Origin: Parachlamydiales bacterium
GTDB lineage: Bacteria > Chlamydiota > Chlamydiia > Chlamydiales > JABDDJ01
Direction of reading: 5' to 3'
Length of the DNA stretch: 64,000 nt
Assembly: GCA_041671045.1 (NCBI GenBank)
Contig: JBAZCF010000002.1
Coordinates: forward strand, 341,119-405,118
The position numbers and the translations under genes are program-made. Every line of letters starts with the position of its first letter. The first letter of the stretch is position 1. Shown here piece by piece: positions 32,770 through 40,958 of this stretch. Below the pieces are notes generated by a model. It was not told the origin of the DNA and made no database searches. It worked only from the letters and a program-made list of their open reading frames with translations.

Positions 32770-32857
32770 TGAGAAGAGTATTACTGCCCGGAGGGAGGAA
32801 AGCGGTTTCCAAAGGGCTTTGCCCTTTGGCAGGGGTCCAGGGGACGGAGTCCCCTGG
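32770..32857 (-). repeat. G+C-rich palindromic repeat, copy E (complete; right arm of inverted pair)
   Basis: Reverse complement of copy D with one mismatch in 88 bases. It encodes the last residues (QRAKPFGNR, PPSG) and stop codon of the minus-strand zinc-ribbon protein gene. The near-identity implies recent origin or gene conversion between the arms. Confidence 0.9.
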
Positions 32858-33065
32858 TTAGGGAGGAGCATTGGGGGCATTTGGAGATGGGTTTGTTGTG
32901 TGGAGCGAGGTATTGGAAGGAGCAGAATTCGCAGGTGGTGAGTTTGTGTTCTGGAGGAGGGGGGGATTTTTTTAGGCGTTGGTCGTAGGCCCACCATATG
33001 AGGATGGACAGGGTAGTGAGGGTGAGGTAGAGGAGTAGGAGGGTAGGTAGTGATATAGGGATCAT
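32781..33065 (-). CDS. Small membrane protein with zinc-ribbon motif and repeat-encoded C terminus
   Basis: The product has 94 residues from the ATG at 33065: a membrane segment (about 5-27, SLPTLLLLYLTLTTLSILIW), then a ribbon with CEFCSFQYLAPHNKP followed by CPQC, then a repeat-encoded tail (QRAKPFGNR, PPSG). The native 3' end after CPQCSSL has apparently been replaced. It is last in the TolQ/TolR operon and its start overlaps the preceding gene by 4 bases. In Chlamydia, tolB and pal follow this gene pair; they are not seen here. Confidence 0.6.
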   Translation of the reverse strand: MIPISLPTLLLLYLTLTTLSILIWWAYDQRLKKSPPPPEHKLTTCEFCSFQYLAPHNKPISKCPQCSSLTRGLRPLDPCQRAKPFGNRFPPSGQ

Positions 33066-33319
33066 TGTAGGAAAGAGGGGTAAGGTAGGGGTTCGTTCCA
33101 AATTTTCATTGGGGTGGAGGAGGATATTTCGGCGAGGTGGAGGAGGTTTATGTTGGAGGTGGGTGGAGGGGTTTGGGATTCGACGGTGAAGAGGATGAGG
33201 GGGATGCAGTGTAGTGAGGCGGTGATGAGGAGTGCGAGGAAGAAAATTTTAGAGATGCGGTTTTTTTGTGGGCGGGGTTCGATGAGGATAGAGGATTTGT
33301 GTTGGGTGAGGTGTAGCAT
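33062..33319 (-). CDS. Small TonB/TolA-position membrane protein
   Basis: An 85-residue protein with a basic N terminus, one membrane segment (about 25-45, FFLALLITASLHCIPLILF) and a Pro-rich stretch (SQTPPPTSN). The topology and position after TolR match a TonB/TolA-type energy-transducing subunit, but it is far too short for a full one. It starts 2 bases after the tolR stop. The function is inferred from position only. Confidence 0.55.
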   Translation of the reverse strand: MLHLTQHKSSILIEPRPQKNRISKIFFLALLITASLHCIPLILFTVESQTPPPTSNINLLHLAEISSSTPMKIWNEPLPYPSFLQ

Positions 33320-33321
33320 GG

Positions 33322-33750
33322 TTAGGGTGTTTCGTCGTTGTAGGCGAGTCGGATAGTGGCGCCGGTGGAGTATACTTTGTTTAGGACTTGGAGAAAAGTG
33401 TCATAGGGGATGGATTTGTCGATATTGAGGGTGATGGTGGGAGTTATGTTAGAGTGGCTTTTTTTGTAGAGTTCGATTTCGTCATGCAGTTTATTTTGGA
33501 GGCTTTCCAAGTCGACAATATCTTTAGATGAACCGAGGTAGATGACTTCTTCGTTGTCGATGACGAGGACGAGTTGAGTTGTTAGGGGGGTATCGTTGAG
33601 GGAGATGTTGGGTTTATCAAGGTGGATGGATTTGAGGGGGAGAGTATCGGAGGTGATGATGAAGAAGACGAGCAGGAGGAATATCACGTCGACGAGGGGT
33701 GTCATGTCGATGAGGGATCCGGTGTGTTTGAGTCGGGTTTGGAATTTCAT
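33322..33750 (-). CDS. tolR: ExbD/TolR-family proton-channel subunit
   Basis: A 142-residue protein with one N-terminal membrane helix (LVDVIFLLLVFFIIT, about 19-33) that carries the conserved Asp in DMTPLVDVIF, which is essential for proton conduction in the family. The C-terminal periplasmic domain of about 95 residues has VVxI-type beta strands (VIYLGSSKDI and ITPTITLNID). It lies one base after the tolQ stop. ExbD and TolR cannot be separated from sequence alone. Confidence 0.88.
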   Translation of the reverse strand: MKFQTRLKHTGSLIDMTPLVDVIFLLLVFFIITSDTLPLKSIHLDKPNISLNDTPLTTQLVLVIDNEEVIYLGSSKDIVDLESLQNKLHDEIELYKKSHSNITPTITLNIDKSIPYDTFLQVLNKVYSTGATIRLAYNDETP

Positions 33751-33751
33751 T

Positions 33752-34381
33752 TTAGTAATCTTCCTGTCGAGCGAGGAGGATATCGACGATTTCGGAGGAG
33801 GTGGTTTCGATTTCTAGAACGAAGGCTTCGATTTTACTGACGAGGTAGTTGTAGGCTATCATGGCGGGAATGGCGACGATGAGACCGACGGCGGTGGTGA
33901 GCAGGGCGTATTCTAGGGCGGAGCCGATGCGTGAGGCAGTGATGTCGACCATGCCGCTGAGCCGCATTTCGCTGAAGGCTTGCATAAAACCTAGGACGGT
34001 GCCGAGGAGTCCGATGAGGGGTGCGACGTAGCTGATGATAGATAGTACGCGGGCGTTGCGTTCGAGTTGAGATATTTCGAGCCTGCCGGCGGCTTCCATG
34101 CTGCGTTCGATGCGTTCGGTGGTGCTGTTGTGTCGGAGGAGGCCTGCTTTGATGATGGAGGCGAGGGAGCCGCCGGCATCATCACATTGTTGGATAGCTT
34201 CGACGATGTTGCCGTCTTGAATGGATTGTCTTAGTTGTATGATGAATTGGTCGGTATTGATTTCAGACTGTCGGAGGATCCATAGCCTTTCGATGAAAAC
34301 GGCCATAGCGATGAGGGAGCAGAGGATAAGAATCCATAGGATGAGGGCATTGCTATTGAGCTGAGTTAAGATATCGAGCAT
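33752..34381 (-). CDS. tolQ: ExbB/TolQ-family proton-channel subunit
   Basis: A 209-residue MotA/TolQ/ExbB-family protein with an N-terminal membrane helix (about 12-32), then two C-terminal helices (about 114-134 with YVAPLIGLLGTVLGFMQAF, and 158-180 with ALLTTAVGLIVAIPAMIAYN). The GLLGTVLGFM motif is diagnostic. With TolR it forms a proton-driven motor that supports outer-membrane integrity or TonB-like energy transfer. It starts 4 bases after the TPR-like gene. Confidence 0.9.
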   Translation of the reverse strand: MLDILTQLNSNALILWILILCSLIAMAVFIERLWILRQSEINTDQFIIQLRQSIQDGNIVEAIQQCDDAGGSLASIIKAGLLRHNSTTERIERSMEAAGRLEISQLERNARVLSIISYVAPLIGLLGTVLGFMQAFSEMRLSGMVDITASRIGSALEYALLTTAVGLIVAIPAMIAYNYLVSKIEAFVLEIETTSSEIVDILLARQEDY

Positions 34382-34385
34382 AATG

Positions 34386-35375
34386 TTATGGCCTTTTTAG
34401 CTTCAGTTTAGCGAGCTGTCCCCATTTTCCGCTTTTATTTTTTACTGCATCCCATTGTTTTATTGCGAGGTCATCGCGGCCTTCGATTTCGTATAAAGCG
34501 GCGCGGAGGCACATGGCGCGTAGGCGTTGTGAAGATGCTACGGAGCTGTTTATTGCCTTGGAGAGGGCAAGGTGGGCAGCGTGGTAATTTTGTTGGTCTC
34601 GCAAGCATAGGCTTTGTAGTATCCAAAGGTCAAGCGCTTCCGTGGGGGAGAGGGAGTTTTCGGGGATAGCGTTAAGAAAGAGTAGGGCTTGCTGAGGTTG
34701 ATATAGTGAGGAGAGGTGGTGTGCGGCGATGAGGCGGGCTTTATTTAGATAGTGGTTGGAGGGTTGGAGTTCCTTTTCCATGAGGTTGAGGGTGGCGAGG
34801 GCGTCGTTTGATTTATTTTCTTCGAGCAGGATGGCTACATGGATGAATTGGGATTTAGGAAAGAAATTTTTATTTTGGTGTTTTTCAAGATAGGATCTGG
34901 CTTTGAGGAGGAGAGTGTCTTTTTTTATGCCATGGGATTGTTTTGCTAGTGTGAGGTAGATGTTTGCAGATTGGATGAGGGCAGCGTCTTTGACTTCAGC
35001 ATATTCTTGGGAGTGTTCCATCGGGATATCGTTTTTAGAGTTTAGTCGTATCCATGCTATTTCCACATTGTCAAATGCTTTTAGGGCATTTAACAAATAT
35101 TTTTCGGAATTTTTGTCCGAGCTGCTTTGCATCATTTCGTTGCAGCCCATGTAATAATAAACATAGATTTGAAGCGGATGATCAGGAAAATGTTTTGGAA
35201 AGGCGATTAAATTTTTTATTTGTATGTTTTTTGAGTCAAAAGCGTATTTTTTGAAGAATTCTTCCGGATTTTTTTTAGGTTCGGAATCGATCGAAAAGGC
35301 AGCCAGCCCTTGGAAAAATGACTGAAAAATGACCATCCAGAAAAAAAATTGGCGTAAAATTGCTTTCCAACACAT
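34386..35375 (-). CDS. TPR-like helical-repeat protein upstream of TolQ
   Basis: A 329-residue protein beginning with a hydrophobic export signal (about 6-28, LRQFFFWMVIFQSFFQGLAAF) followed by helical tetratricopeptide-like repeats (for example AKQSHGIKKDTLLLKARSYL, and CLRDQQNYHAAHLALSKAI). The ATG at 35375 is preferred; an in-frame ATG at 35504 would add 43 residues in front of the signal. First gene of the TolQ/TolR operon; likely a periplasmic scaffold. The function is otherwise unknown. Confidence 0.65.
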   Translation of the reverse strand: MCWKAILRQFFFWMVIFQSFFQGLAAFSIDSEPKKNPEEFFKKYAFDSKNIQIKNLIAFPKHFPDHPLQIYVYYYMGCNEMMQSSSDKNSEKYLLNALKAFDNVEIAWIRLNSKNDIPMEHSQEYAEVKDAALIQSANIYLTLAKQSHGIKKDTLLLKARSYLEKHQNKNFFPKSQFIHVAILLEENKSNDALATLNLMEKELQPSNHYLNKARLIAAHHLSSLYQPQQALLFLNAIPENSLSPTEALDLWILQSLCLRDQQNYHAAHLALSKAINSSVASSQRLRAMCLRAALYEIEGRDDLAIKQWDAVKNKSGKWGQLAKLKLKRP

Positions 35376-35548
35376 TTCTTGTTTGGAAAAAAATATAAAA
35401 TATGAAATGGTGCAGTTGTGAGTATGATGATGTAACATACGGTGTTCGCAGGTGCTATTGGGGAATAGCTGAGGGTTTTTAAGGTTTGGTTCGAAAAGGA
35501 ACATTAGATCTGACCCTGGTTTTAATGGCTAGTGACTATCGAATTATG

Positions 35549-35577
35549 TTGCGCAACAGTACCAAAGTTAATATAGA
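35549..35577 (+). promoter_or_regulatory. Putative sigma-66/sigma-70-type promoter of hctA
   Basis: A -35 element ttgcgc (35549-35554) and a -10 element tataga (35572-35577) with a 17-base spacer, 41 bases before the start codon. The match is reasonable, but it is an eye match without experimental support. Confidence 0.45.
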
Positions 35578-35618
35578 GAAATTATTGTCAAATCCAAACA
35601 AGAAAAAGGAGAAATGAC

Positions 35619-36026
35619 ATGGCCTTGAAAGATACAACCAAGCATTTAAAAGAATTGTTAAACCACATCACTACGGACATTGAAAAAGCCGAAGGTGGAA
35701 ACAAAGCTGCATCACAGCGCGTGCGCACTGGTACAGTTAAACTTGAAAAGATTGCAAAACAATACCGTAAAGAATCTATTCACAGCGAGAAGCAGCCACG
35801 TTCTTCAAAAAAGTCGACCTCTTCTCATGGAACTAAAAAACCAGCACATAAGCCAGCTGCAAAAGCTAAGTCTCATGGACATAGCCCAAGCCACGCCAAA
35901 TCTTCAGCTTCTTCTGCAAAAGTAAAAGCGAAGCCAAAAGCTGCTATTGCTAAAGCACGTCCACGCGCACTTTCTGTAAAGCGTCCAACAGCTAAGCTGC
36001 CATCACGCTCATTGTCTTTCCGTTAA
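35619..36026 (+). CDS. hctA: Chlamydial histone H1-like protein Hc1
   Basis: A 135-residue basic protein that condenses the nucleoid during conversion of reticulate to elementary bodies. Its N-terminal part (MALKDTTKHLKELL, then KAEGGNKAASQRVRTGTVKL and EKIAKQYRKESIHSEK) matches the highly conserved Hc1 helical domain. The rest is a Lys/Ala/Ser/Pro-rich histone-like tail without a clear pentamer repeat. AAGGAG lies 7 bases before the ATG. A strong terminator follows, so it is monocistronic. This gene is the clearest marker that the window is chlamydial. Confidence 0.95.
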   Translation: MALKDTTKHLKELLNHITTDIEKAEGGNKAASQRVRTGTVKLEKIAKQYRKESIHSEKQPRSSKKSTSSHGTKKPAHKPAAKAKSHGHSPSHAKSSASSAKVKAKPKAAIAKARPRALSVKRPTAKLPSRSLSFR

Positions 36027-36055
36027 TCTTAACGCTTAAGATTCAGAATTTGGGA

Positions 36056-36083
36056 GGGAGGTTTATGACCTCCCTTTTTTTTT
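36056..36083 (+). terminator. Rho-independent terminator of hctA
   Basis: A 7-bp stem (gggaggt/acctccc), a 5-base loop and a run of nine T. It starts 29 bases after the hctA stop codon. Confidence 0.9.
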
Positions 36084-36144
36084 GCAATATACGTTTCCAT
36101 AAGCTAAACTATTTGTTTAGCAACCCCCATATTAAATCCACTCC

Positions 36145-37590
36145 ATGAAACAGAAAAGCACTGGCAGTTCGGTTGAACTCCCCATCGATCGTTTAAGTCC
36201 TAAAGGCAATGGCATAGGACAGACAGTAAGGTCGGATGGATCGGAACGGATCGTTGAAGTTCCTTTTGCCATTCCGGGAGACACTGTTCGCGCTACTGTG
36301 GTTAAAAAAAAGCATGGTAAAGAGAAAGCGCGGTTGGAAGAAGTTCTTTCCCCTTCAGCGGAGAGGGTGCAGCCGTTGTGCAAACATTTTGGCGTCTGCG
36401 GCGGTTGTCGTTTGCAGCAGATGAGCTACGAGTCGCAACTTCAATACAAAGAGGCTTTTGTCAGAAAACTATTCCAGGAAATTGCTGTTCCAGGAGTAGA
36501 AATCAAGCCTATTGTTCCCTCGGTCAGTCCTTGGCAATACCGCAATAAGATGGAGTATAGTTTTTCTAGCGACCTGAATGGCACACGTTATCTTGGTCTG
36601 GTGATGGAGGGATCGAAAGGAAAGGTCTTGAATTTGACAGAATGCCATTTAGTGGCTCCTTGGTATACAGAGTGTTTGGATACAGTGCGTCAGTGGTGGG
36701 AATCGACAGATTTACAGGCGTATCATCCTTACAAAAATACGGGGACGATGCGGACTTTGATTGTGAGGGAAGGTGTAAGAACCGGGGATCGTCTTGTGAT
36801 GCTTACCGTCTCAGGCAATCCCGATTATGCTCCCAAAAAACAGCAGCTCAATAGTTTCGTTTCCTCATTACGCAACGCGATCGAGCTTCACGATGGGAAA
36901 TCGAGGCTGAGCATATTTTTGCGCATACAGCAGATAGCTCCGGGGATGGCGACCAATTTCTATGAGATGCTTCTCTATGGACCCGATGTTGTGCGTGAAG
37001 AGATGCACATCCAGCTTTACAGCGACCAGCCTGCAAAAACACTTCAATTTAAAATTAGTCCTGCATCCTTTTTTCAGCCCAATCCGTTGCAGGCGGAAAA
37101 ACTCTATTCTTTGGCCCTGCAGACGGCCCAACTAAAACCGCAGGATGTCGTTTACGATCTCTATTGCGGTACAGGAACAATCGGGATCAGTGCAGCTTCC
37201 TCTGTGAAGGAAGTGATAGGCATTGAAGTTTCGCCGGAGGCAGCTTTAGATGCACGCGAAAATGCCAAGCTGAATGGTTTGACCAATGTGAACATTTTTG
37301 CAGGGGCGGTCCATCACATTTTACAGCAGATCCAGAAGGATCGCCACGAATCCACACCTGATGTAGTGATCGTCGATCCTCCGCGCGTGGGGATGGAGAA
37401 TGTAGGTCAACGGCTGATCGCCGGTTTAAATGCTGAAAGGGTTCTTTATATTTCTTGCAATCCCAGCACTATGGTCGCAGATATTACAGTTTTGACCAGC
37501 CTTGGGTATAAACTTATTTCATTACAACCTGTCGATATGTTTCCACAAACGATGCATATAGAAACTATCGCACTATTAGTTCGTCAATAA
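36145..37590 (+). CDS. rlmD: 23S rRNA (uracil-5-)-methyltransferase, RlmD/RumA type
   Basis: A 481-residue enzyme that uses SAM to make m5U in RNA. It has an N-terminal TRAM-like RNA-binding domain (about 10-72) and an iron-sulphur cysteine cluster CKHFGVCGGC (about 77-86). The catalytic SAM domain has FQPNPLQAEKLY, YDLYCGTGTIGI and VDPPRVGM, and the catalytic Cys in YISCNPST. All key residues are intact. tgt starts 2 bases after its stop. Confidence 0.92.
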   Translation: MKQKSTGSSVELPIDRLSPKGNGIGQTVRSDGSERIVEVPFAIPGDTVRATVVKKKHGKEKARLEEVLSPSAERVQPLCKHFGVCGGCRLQQMSYESQLQYKEAFVRKLFQEIAVPGVEIKPIVPSVSPWQYRNKMEYSFSSDLNGTRYLGLVMEGSKGKVLNLTECHLVAPWYTECLDTVRQWWESTDLQAYHPYKNTGTMRTLIVREGVRTGDRLVMLTVSGNPDYAPKKQQLNSFVSSLRNAIELHDGKSRLSIFLRIQQIAPGMATNFYEMLLYGPDVVREEMHIQLYSDQPAKTLQFKISPASFFQPNPLQAEKLYSLALQTAQLKPQDVVYDLYCGTGTIGISAASSVKEVIGIEVSPEAALDARENAKLNGLTNVNIFAGAVHHILQQIQKDRHESTPDVVIVDPPRVGMENVGQRLIAGLNAERVLYISCNPSTMVADITVLTSLGYKLISLQPVDMFPQTMHIETIALLVRQ

Positions 37591-37592
37591 TC

Positions 37593-38701
37593 ATGCCTTC
37601 ATTCCGTTATACAATTCATCAGCAAGACACACATAGCGCTGCCCGATTAGGGACGATTGAGACAGCACATGGAGTGATCGAAACACCTGCCTTCATGCCA
37701 GTGGGTACGCGCGGCTCAGTGAAAACACTGACCCAGCATCATTTAGAACAGCTGGATGCACAGATAATCCTAGGCAACACCTATCATTTGATGTTACGTC
37801 CCGGTATGGACATCATGGAAAAAGCCGGGGGGCTCCATTCTTTTATGAAGTGGGACCGGCCGATTCTTACTGATTCGGGTGGATTTCAAGTTTTTTCTTT
37901 AGCAGCGTTAAGTAGATTACAGAAGAAGGGGTCAAGTTCCAATCCCACATCGATGGGGCAAAGTTATTTCTGGGACCGGATGAAAGCATGTTCATCCAAA
38001 AGACATTAGGTTCAGACATTGTCATGGTTTTTGACCAATGCGCTCCTTATCCATGCAGCAGAGTAGAGGTAGAGCAAGCGATGCACCGGACGCATCGTTG
38101 GGCGGAGAAATGCCGTGCTTACACGTTGAAGCCGCACCAAAATCTTTTTGGCATTGTCCAAGGGGGCATGTTTGAAGATCTACGCCGTCAAAGCGCAGAA
38201 GCTTTACGAGGGATGGATTTTGAGGGGTATGCTATCGGCGGCTTGTCAGTAGGCGAACCCATGGATATGATGTATGCACTATTAGATGCCACAGCGCCAT
38301 TGCTTCCTGAAGAGAAGCCCCGCTATTTAATGGGAGTCGGTACACCGCGCAATTTAATCGAGTCTGTGATGCGCGGTATCGATATGTTTGATTGCGTTAT
38401 GCCGACACGCAATGCCCGTAATGGGACAGCTTTTACTTGGAACGGGAAGATCAATATAAAAGCGGGAAGGTACGCAGCCGATTTTACTCCGTTCGATCCC
38501 GAGCTCAGCCATGAAGCAGCGTTCCACAGTAAAGCCTATATACGACATCTTATTAATGTGGACGAGATTACGGGCCTGACTTATGTGACGATGCAAAATA
38601 TTGCCTTTTACCTTGATTTCATGCGACGCATTCGGCAAGCTATCCGATGTGGGACCTTGCATGAATTATATCAACATGTGTGCCAAATTTATCCGAATTA
38701 A
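37593..38701 (+). pseudogene. tgt: tRNA-guanine transglycosylase, broken by a one-base deletion
   Basis: Bacterial Tgt exchanges G34 for preQ1 in tRNA. The 5' part (37593-38009) encodes the correct start through LTDSGGFQVFSLAALSRLQKKG, then shifts frame in a G run at 37928-37931 (four G where five would keep the frame). The 3' part (read from 37931, first ATG 37988) continues with KFQSHIDGAKLFLGPDESMF and then GSDIVMVFDQCAPYP, FGIVQGGMF, LMGVGTP and MPTRNARNG. The frame is otherwise open for about 370 codons. The C-terminal zinc site, usually with three Cys, reads DPELSHEAAFHSKAYIRHL and has none. A sequencing error could explain the shift but not the lost cysteines. Confidence 0.85.
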
Positions 38702-38711
38702 AGGTGTGATT

Positions 38712-39113
38712 ATGAATAAAAAAATGACATGGCTGCTTACAGGCCTTTTTTGTTGCCTTCAGCTATCCCTATTTGCAGAAGCGCCTGTAGATGACACTCC
38801 TGTAAGTGATCAGGGAATGTATCAGACATTTACTATGCTGGCTTTAGCAGTAGCTTTCTTCTATTTTATCCTATGGCGTCCTGAGCAAAAAAGACGTAAA
38901 GCCGCCGAAGAGCAGCGCTCCTCGCTGAAACAAGGCGATCGCGTCAATGCAATGGGTATCATCGGTACGATCATCCGCGTCAATGACAATAGCGTTATCG
39001 TAAAAATGTACGATGGTTCTAAACTAGAATTTGTCAAAGGTGCTATATCAGAGACACTACCTTCTACTGAAGGCGAAGTGAAATCCAACGGAGACGTTGC
39101 TAAAGAGGAGTAA
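38712..39113 (+). CDS. yajC: Preprotein translocase accessory subunit YajC
   Basis: The 133-residue protein has a signal-like N terminus (about 4-21), then the YajC transmembrane helix (about 37-54, TMLALAVAFFYFILWRP) followed by EQKRRKAAEEQRSSLKQGDR and the GIIGTIIRVNDNSVIV beta domain. YajC associates with SecDF. An N-terminal extension before the YajC helix (FAEAPVDDTPVSDQGMYQ) is longer than usual and includes a probable cleavable signal. The ATG at 38712 has AAGGTG 5 bases upstream; an in-frame ATG at 38601 lies inside tgt. Confidence 0.9.
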   Translation: MNKKMTWLLTGLFCCLQLSLFAEAPVDDTPVSDQGMYQTFTMLALAVAFFYFILWRPEQKRRKAAEEQRSSLKQGDRVNAMGIIGTIIRVNDNSVIVKMYDGSKLEFVKGAISETLPSTEGEVKSNGDVAKEE

Positions 39114-39116
39114 AAG

Positions 39117-39761
39117 ATGGAGAGGGATCAGGAAAGAAAACACATGGTGGCTGAGCAGCTAATACCTCGTGGTATCAAAGACCCTCTCGTTCTTGAAGCA
39201 ATGTTGACGGTTCCACGTCATTATTTTGTCCCTTTGGAACTTCAAAAATACGCCTATGATGACAATCCCTTACCTATTGGCGAAAAGCAGACCATAAGCC
39301 AGCCATTTATTGTTGCATTGATGACAGAATTTGTCCGTGCGCATAAAGACGCAAAAGCATTGGAAATAGGTACAGGGTCCGGCTATGCTGCTGCGATCCT
39401 TGCACATATCTGTAAAAGTGTGGTGACGATAGAACGTTTACCGCAATTAGCGGCGACGGCGCAGAAAAAATTGTTGGATCTTGGGTTTACCAATATCACA
39501 TTCAAGGTGGGGGATGGCAGTGTCGGCGTTGCAGAACATGCTCCTTACGACTGTATCCTTGTCACTGCAGGCGCTCCTGTTGTTCCTGAAAATCTTAAGT
39601 TGCAGCTCGCAATAGGCGGCACTTTAGTCATTCCGGTGGGGGGCACAGTTTCGCAAGAACTAAAACGCATAAAACGGATAAGCGAAGACACATTTTCCGA
39701 AGAAAAATTGGAAGGAGTGCGTTTTGTCCCCCTGATTGGCGAAGAAGGTTGGAGAAAATAA
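39117..39761 (+). CDS. pcm: Protein-L-isoaspartate O-methyltransferase
   Basis: A 214-residue SAM-dependent enzyme that repairs isoaspartyl residues. The motifs VPRHYFVP, GEKQTISQPFIVALMTE, LEIGTGSGYAAAIL (SAM motif I) and LQLAIGGTLVIPVG are intact. It starts 3 bases after the yajC stop, in the same apparent operon with rlmD and tgt. It ends 2 bases before the convergent hypothetical gene. Confidence 0.93.
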   Translation: MERDQERKHMVAEQLIPRGIKDPLVLEAMLTVPRHYFVPLELQKYAYDDNPLPIGEKQTISQPFIVALMTEFVRAHKDAKALEIGTGSGYAAAILAHICKSVVTIERLPQLAATAQKKLLDLGFTNITFKVGDGSVGVAEHAPYDCILVTAGAPVVPENLKLQLAIGGTLVIPVGGTVSQELKRIKRISEDTFSEEKLEGVRFVPLIGEEGWRK

Positions 39762-39763
39762 TT

Positions 39764-40213
39764 TTAAAGTATTCTACAGCCGTCATCCTGTTTTAGGAAG
39801 GGTTTTTTCAGTTTGTGATAACTCTTGATAGTCACCTTATTATCTTTAAAGTAAAAGATTGCATCTAAGAGCATAGGATCTTGCGTCTGAGGATCATTCA
39901 GTTTTATGATGGAGCACCCATCGTGAGAATAACATAATGCTTTCGTCTCTTCGTCTTGAAAAATGTACATATAGGGAACTTTATGGATATGGGCGTGGTA
40001 TCCATTAGAAGGTTTAATGGTATCCATGGGCAAATCTGTATGATAGCAGCGCCAAGCACCTTTTTTAATGGTAGTATGAGTTAGCGAGATGCTAGGAATA
40101 ATGGCATTTATCGTTCTTTCTTTAGGTACAAAAATCCTCTGATCTTTGCTATTTTGAATGCAGATAGCGTTTTCATGCTGATTATGAGCTGTAAAGCAAA
40201 CAATGGGCTGCAT
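39764..40213 (-). CDS. Hypothetical protein
   Basis: A 149-residue soluble protein with no recognised family and no signal or membrane segment. It is rich in His and Tyr (for example YHAHIHKVPYMYIFQDEE). The ATG at 40213 has a purine-rich aggggg sequence 8 bases upstream; an ATG at 40234 is also in frame. It is convergent with pcm. Gene reality is supported by a long, non-shadow frame; no function is proposed. Confidence 0.55.
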   Translation of the reverse strand: MQPIVCFTAHNQHENAICIQNSKDQRIFVPKERTINAIIPSISLTHTTIKKGAWRCYHTDLPMDTIKPSNGYHAHIHKVPYMYIFQDEETKALCYSHDGCSIIKLNDPQTQDPMLLDAIFYFKDNKVTIKSYHKLKKPFLKQDDGCRIL

Positions 40214-40394
40214 AGGAGGACCCCCTATTTCCATAATCCATAGTCTGCATTACAACTTTAGTCAAGCGGCAATCAAATGGAATTTTGAAAGAAGACTATT
40301 ACAACAAGGGGAGATTTCAGTTAATTGAAGGAGAGGATGAATAAGCAATCACGGGAAAAAATAGTTCCTTCTATTTAACCCGTAATTGTTGGAG

Positions 40395-40958
40395 CTATCC
40401 TTCTTGAGGAGGAATAAGCTGTTGGATAGTATCTTGGAATTTTGACTTCCCTTCAGCTACGTTTCTAATATGAGTTAGAAACAGATCCATAGCATACATG
40501 ATAATTCCCACAACGCTGAGAATAACGGTTTTGTCAATATGGTCTACCGAATTTAGAAGTGTGTATTTAAACTTTGGTTTCAGTTCACCCATTTCCACAT
40601 CAAAACCAGTCACGGGAAAAGTGCTATTGATAAAGTTCATTAGGAGAACAGTATCTGCTAGGGCAGAAGCTTTGACTGTGAAAGGGAGGTGCACCATGAA
40701 AATTGCGGAGATCATCGTGGGGCTTTCTTGTCCCGACTCTAAATCAAGATTAGCGACGACCTGTTTTTTTATTTGGATCATTAAAGGTGCTTCAGCAGTC
40801 GGACCTGTAGGAGCAAGGGGCATGATGATAGCTGCACCGGATTCATTCTCAGCGATTTCTACAGGCAGTCCAGTGGTAGCGAGGTATTCCTTTATTTTTA
40901 GAAGATACACTTTTTCTTCTTCAGAGGTAGTTTTAGGGGGATTTTTATTTTGTGGCAT
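40395..40958 (-). CDS. YbjN/CesT-like protein, possible type III secretion chaperone
   Basis: A 187-residue acidic protein. The middle (about 20-130) alternates short beta strands and helices, as in YbjN and CesT-type secretion-chaperone folds (for example AAIIMPLAPTG, LLMNFINSTFPVTGFDVEMG and FKYTLLNSVDHID). The C terminus is helical. Its start overlaps the 3' end of the large upstream gene by 14 bases, the usual effector-chaperone arrangement. The fold assignment is from pattern only. Confidence 0.5.
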   Translation of the reverse strand: MPQNKNPPKTTSEEEKVYLLKIKEYLATTGLPVEIAENESGAAIIMPLAPTGPTAEAPLMIQIKKQVVANLDLESGQESPTMISAIFMVHLPFTVKASALADTVLLMNFINSTFPVTGFDVEMGELKPKFKYTLLNSVDHIDKTVILSVVGIIMYAMDLFLTHIRNVAEGKSKFQDTIQQLIPPQEG

